DNA of 17,257 nucleotides. Origin: Clostridium sp. CAG:253. Lineage in GTDB: Bacteria > Bacillota > Clostridia > Lachnospirales > Lachnospiraceae. Below are positions 14,839 to 17,257 of this stretch, piece after piece (positions within the stretch are counted from its first letter, which is position 1; each line of letters begins with the position of its first letter). The position numbers were made by a program, and so were the translations under genes. Location: assembly GCA_000436755.1 (NCBI GenBank), contig FR887338.1:1-17257 (forward strand), in the 5' to 3' direction. The notes beneath the pieces are model-generated. The model ran no database searches, was not told where the DNA came from, and was given only the letters and a program-made list of their open reading frames with translations.

Positions 14839-15513
14839 ATGCGGATTCTTCTTGCAGAAGACGAAAAAGACTTAAATTACATTATCGTTCAAAAACTGAC
14901 AGCTGATGGTTATAGCGTGGACTGCTGTTTTGATGGTGAAGAAGCAATCGACATTATTTCTTACACGGATTTTGATGCGATTATTTTGGATATTATGATG
15001 CCGAAAGCTGATGGTTTTGCAGTGCTGGATGCTTTGCGGAGTATGAATAAAATGACTCCGGTGATTTTTCTGACAGCAAGAGATTCTGTCTCGGATCGAG
15101 TGAAAGGTCTTGATCGTGGTGCGAATGATTATCTCGTAAAACCATTTTCTTTTGAAGAGTTATCAGCACGTCTCAGAGTTATGACAAGAACTTCTTACGG
15201 AGTTATGAGCAATGTTATTTGTGTTTCGGATTTATCTATGGATTGTAATGCACACACTGTTTCGCGAGGGGGTGTAGAGATTCATTTATCCGCAAAGGAA
15301 TATGCATTACTGGAATATCTGATGTACAATCAGGGGCGTGTGTTATCGCGTGAAATGATTGAGGATCATATATGGAACTTTGATTATGAGGGTGGAACTA
15401 ATGTAGTTGATGTTTATATCAGCTATCTTCGGAAAAAGGTAGATGATGGTCACGACGTAAAACTCATTCATACAGTGCGTGGCAGAGGTTTCGTGTTAAA
15501 AGAGGGAGTGTAG
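14839..15513 (+). CDS. OmpR/PhoB-family response regulator
   Basis: This 224-aa cytosolic transcription factor has an N-terminal receiver with acidic pair D8/E9, phospho-acceptor D51 (ILDIMMPKADGF), T79 (FLTARD) and K101 (LVKPF). The C-terminal winged helix (about 130-222) includes the OmpR-type LSAKEYALLEYLM and ends VRGRGFVLKEG. Length is standard. GGGAGG (14825-14830) lies 8 nt before the ATG. It ends 3 nt before the histidine kinase start, so the two are translationally close and form a cognate pair. Arginine codons are mostly CGN (10 of 14), unlike the genes upstream. The regulon is unknown; the secreted protein gene starting at 17084 is a natural candidate target. Confidence 0.95.
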   Translation: MRILLAEDEKDLNYIIVQKLTADGYSVDCCFDGEEAIDIISYTDFDAIILDIMMPKADGFAVLDALRSMNKMTPVIFLTARDSVSDRVKGLDRGANDYLVKPFSFEELSARLRVMTRTSYGVMSNVICVSDLSMDCNAHTVSRGGVEIHLSAKEYALLEYLMYNQGRVLSREMIEDHIWNFDYEGGTNVVDVYISYLRKKVDDGHDVKLIHTVRGRGFVLKEGV

Positions 15514-15516
15514 GAT

Positions 15517-16938
15517 ATGAAGAATTTATCTATCCGTTTGAAGATTACACTTTGGTTTACTGTAACTATGATTATAGTTGTAATATTTGCATATTTGGCT
15601 GTCTTTGCTGTAAGTCGTCAGATTTTGATTAAAACAATACAGGACTCCCTCGTGCAGAATGTTGAGAACAATGTGGATGAGATTGAATATCATTCGGACA
15701 TCAGCCAGCTTCTAAAGACGCACAGATATGACTATCTCATAAAGTATGGAAATGGATATTTGGATATTGATGATGACTTTCTAAGCAAAGTAAACGATGT
15801 GTATACCAGTTTGTATAGTAAAAAATTTGTTCTTATTTATGGAAGCAATCCAACATCTTCTATAACAGAGGGGTTGGATTTTAAGGATTCTAAGATTCAG
15901 AAGGTACGTTCAAACGGGAACTGGTACTATGTTTTTGATCGTAAACTTAAAGGAAACGGTTTGGATGATTTATGGCTTCGAGGTGCGGTGTCTGAGGAAC
16001 AAGGTGAGCGTCAGATGTCAGGGCTGATACGTGCAGCTGTAATTTTGCTGCCTCTTTTGACAATATTAGCATCGGCAGGAGGGTATCTCATTGCAAAGCA
16101 TGCATTAAAGCCGGTGCAGAAGATTTCGTGGACGGCAAAACAGATTAGTGAAGGAAATGATTTAAAACGTCGTATTGACATAGGCGATGGTGATGATGAG
16201 CTTCATCATCTTGCTGCAACTTTTGATGAGATGTTTGACCGTTTGGAACGGGCATTTGAACAGGAACGGCAGTTTACTTCAGATGTTTCTCATGAGCTGC
16301 GGACTCCAATGACAGTTATTAACGCACAGTGTGAGTATACGCTTGAGGAGGAGAGAACAGTTGAAGAATATGAGAATGCTATTTTAGTGATCCGCAGACA
16401 AGCGAGGAAAATGACAAAGTTAATCAATCATATGCTGGATTTTGCACGACTGGAGATGCGCACAGGAAAATATACAGATATATGCCTTGATGTGTCGGAA
16501 CTTGTAGATGCTATTTGTTCAGATATGAAACTTATACATGAACATGGTATTACGTTAGAATATGCAACAGAAACAGTTGTTTTGTCTGTAAACCCAGAGC
16601 TTTTTTCAAGGCTTCTTACGAATCTGGTTAGTAATGCTTATCGTTACGGTAGGGAAAATGGACATATATTTGTGCATCTTAGGCGGGAGCAGACAACTCT
16701 TGTACTGTCAGTTGAGGATGATGGAATTGGAATCGAAGAGAAAGAACAGGATAAGATTTTTCAACGATTTTATCAAACGGATAGTTCTCGTGGAGGGGAC
16801 GGAACCGGGTTGGGACTTGCTATGGTCTGTGAGATTGCGCATTACTACAATGGAACAGTTGATGTGGAAAGTGTGTTTGGGCATGGAAGTACTTTTACGG
16901 TGCGATTGCCGGGTGCAACATCTTCTTTGGAAATATAA
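15517..16938 (+). CDS. HAMP-containing sensor histidine kinase
   Basis: This 473-aa membrane kinase pairs with the preceding regulator. TM1 is about 11-33, an extracellular sensor of about 130 residues follows, TM2 is about 171-194 and HAMP is about 195-247. The HisKA dimerisation helix carries the phospho-acceptor H259 (FTSDVSHELRTPMTVI). The HATPase_c domain has the N box (N373, LVSNAYRYG), G1 (DDGIGI near 401), F box (FQRFY) and G2 (GDGTGLGLA near 428). All catalytic motifs are intact. The sensor region shows no domain I can name. The start follows TAG of the regulator by 3 nt, with AGGAT just before ATG. Twenty-one of 28 arginine codons are CGN, by hand count. Confidence 0.95.
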   Translation: MKNLSIRLKITLWFTVTMIIVVIFAYLAVFAVSRQILIKTIQDSLVQNVENNVDEIEYHSDISQLLKTHRYDYLIKYGNGYLDIDDDFLSKVNDVYTSLYSKKFVLIYGSNPTSSITEGLDFKDSKIQKVRSNGNWYYVFDRKLKGNGLDDLWLRGAVSEEQGERQMSGLIRAAVILLPLLTILASAGGYLIAKHALKPVQKISWTAKQISEGNDLKRRIDIGDGDDELHHLAATFDEMFDRLERAFEQERQFTSDVSHELRTPMTVINAQCEYTLEEERTVEEYENAILVIRRQARKMTKLINHMLDFARLEMRTGKYTDICLDVSELVDAICSDMKLIHEHGITLEYATETVVLSVNPELFSRLLTNLVSNAYRYGRENGHIFVHLRREQTTLVLSVEDDGIGIEEKEQDKIFQRFYQTDSSRGGDGTGLGLAMVCEIAHYYNGTVDVESVFGHGSTFTVRLPGATSSLEI

Positions 16939-17083
16939 AAAGGCTGCATTTTGTTCGGCAAGCAAAAGATTATATTTTTTACTAATGTTTTTCTAATAAT
17001 TGAATGATACAATAAGCATGCAATCAAAATTTAGATGCATTTATAAACAAACAATTTTAACAGATAAATGGAGGATTTATAAA

Positions 17084-17257
17084 ATGAAAAGAAGAATAAA
17101 ACAGTTTGCAGTTGTGTGTTTTGTTGCAGCAGCTATTAGCGGAACCGGAAATGTTTTTGTACATGCTGATTATAATGGTGTACCTGATAAGGTTACGATT
17201 AACGAGTCAAAACGAAGTGTTGTGCAGGGCAAAAAGTTTGAAGTGAAAGTTCAGACG
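17084..17257 (+). CDS. Secreted protein, N-terminus only (possible Ig-like Big_2 domain), cut by the window end
   Basis: The first 58 codons are present. The N-terminus MKRRIKQFAVVCFVAAAISG is a Sec signal peptide, with likely cleavage after VHA (residue 28). The mature start (DYNGVPDKVTINESKRSVVQ, then GKKFEVKVQT) resembles the opening strands of bacterial Ig-like (Big_2) domains, which begin with a similar strand, a Gly-Lys turn and a hydrophobic strand. Such domains occur in cell-surface adhesins and enzymes of Lachnospiraceae. GGAGG (17070-17074) lies 9 nt before ATG 17084. A TACAAT at 17008-17013 could be a -10 box, but no good -35 accompanies it. The gene follows the histidine kinase after 145 nt, so it may be a target of that two-component system. 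The rest of the protein lies outside the window. Confidence 0.75.
   Translation, partial: MKRRIKQFAVVCFVAAAISGTGNVFVHADYNGVPDKVTINESKRSVVQGKKFEVKVQT

Noticed and set aside
16949..16978. Possible terminator after the histidine kinase
   Set aside because: Only a 5-bp TTTTG/CAAAA stem with a 9-nt loop before the T run; too weak to call.

Overview
The window looks like chromosomal DNA from a low-GC, motile, spore-forming anaerobic member of the Clostridia, most likely a Lachnospiraceae (inference). The AT-rich coding style, GGAGG-type ribosome binding sites before almost every gene, a GerA/SpoVAF-type spore germination protein, a methyl-accepting chemotaxis protein and a CitMHS_2-like antiporter all fit that group. 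No insertion sequence, phage gene, CRISPR array or integrase is visible.

Layout. (1) Positions 1-250 hold the 3' part of tRNA-His and a complete tRNA-Gln, each followed by an intrinsic terminator. (2) Positions 347-946 encode a ThrH-type HAD phosphatase/phosphotransferase. (3) Positions 1118-6456 form a signalling block. A dCACHE-type chemoreceptor is followed 16 nt later by a lipoprotein sugar-binding protein with no ABC transporter genes. Facing them is a membrane-bound c-di-GMP phosphodiesterase (7TM-PAS-degenerate GGDEF-EAL). A perfect 17-bp hairpin sits between the two directions. (4) Positions 6685-8013 encode a MATE efflux pump. (5) Positions 8049-8801 (minus) encode an unfamiliar 250-aa protein that I read as a CoiA-like PD-(D/E)xK nuclease fold plus a winged helix. 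(6) Positions 8927-10399 encode a solitary SpoVAF/GerAA-type germination protein. (7) Positions 10631-12076 encode an NhaD/CitMHS-type ion transporter. (8) Positions 12178-13885 encode TatD nuclease and the rRNA dimethyltransferase RsmA (KsgA), without the rnmV gene often found between them. (9) Positions 13863-14567 (minus) encode a membrane PAP2 phosphatase whose 3' end overlaps rsmA. (10) Positions 14839-16938 encode an OmpR-type response regulator and histidine kinase, followed by the start of a secreted, probably Ig-like (Big_2) protein that runs off the window.

How the genes may work together. The chemoreceptor and binding protein look like one operon for sensing a small ligand, possibly a sugar or AI-2-like compound. 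The neighbouring phosphodiesterase could tie the same niche to motile/sessile control through c-di-GMP; this is inference from position. The two-component pair may control the downstream secreted gene. Its arginine codon use (mostly CGN) differs sharply from the AGR-rich genes upstream, which hints at a different history. The remaining genes are independent housekeeping or transport units.

The best candidates for new biology are the CoiA-like nuclease/winged-helix protein, the transporter-less chemoreceptor plus binding-protein pair, the orphan SpoVAF, and a terminator hairpin between the antiporter and tatD that carries the tatD promoter -10 box in its loop. No obviously novel multi-gene defence or metabolic system is visible.
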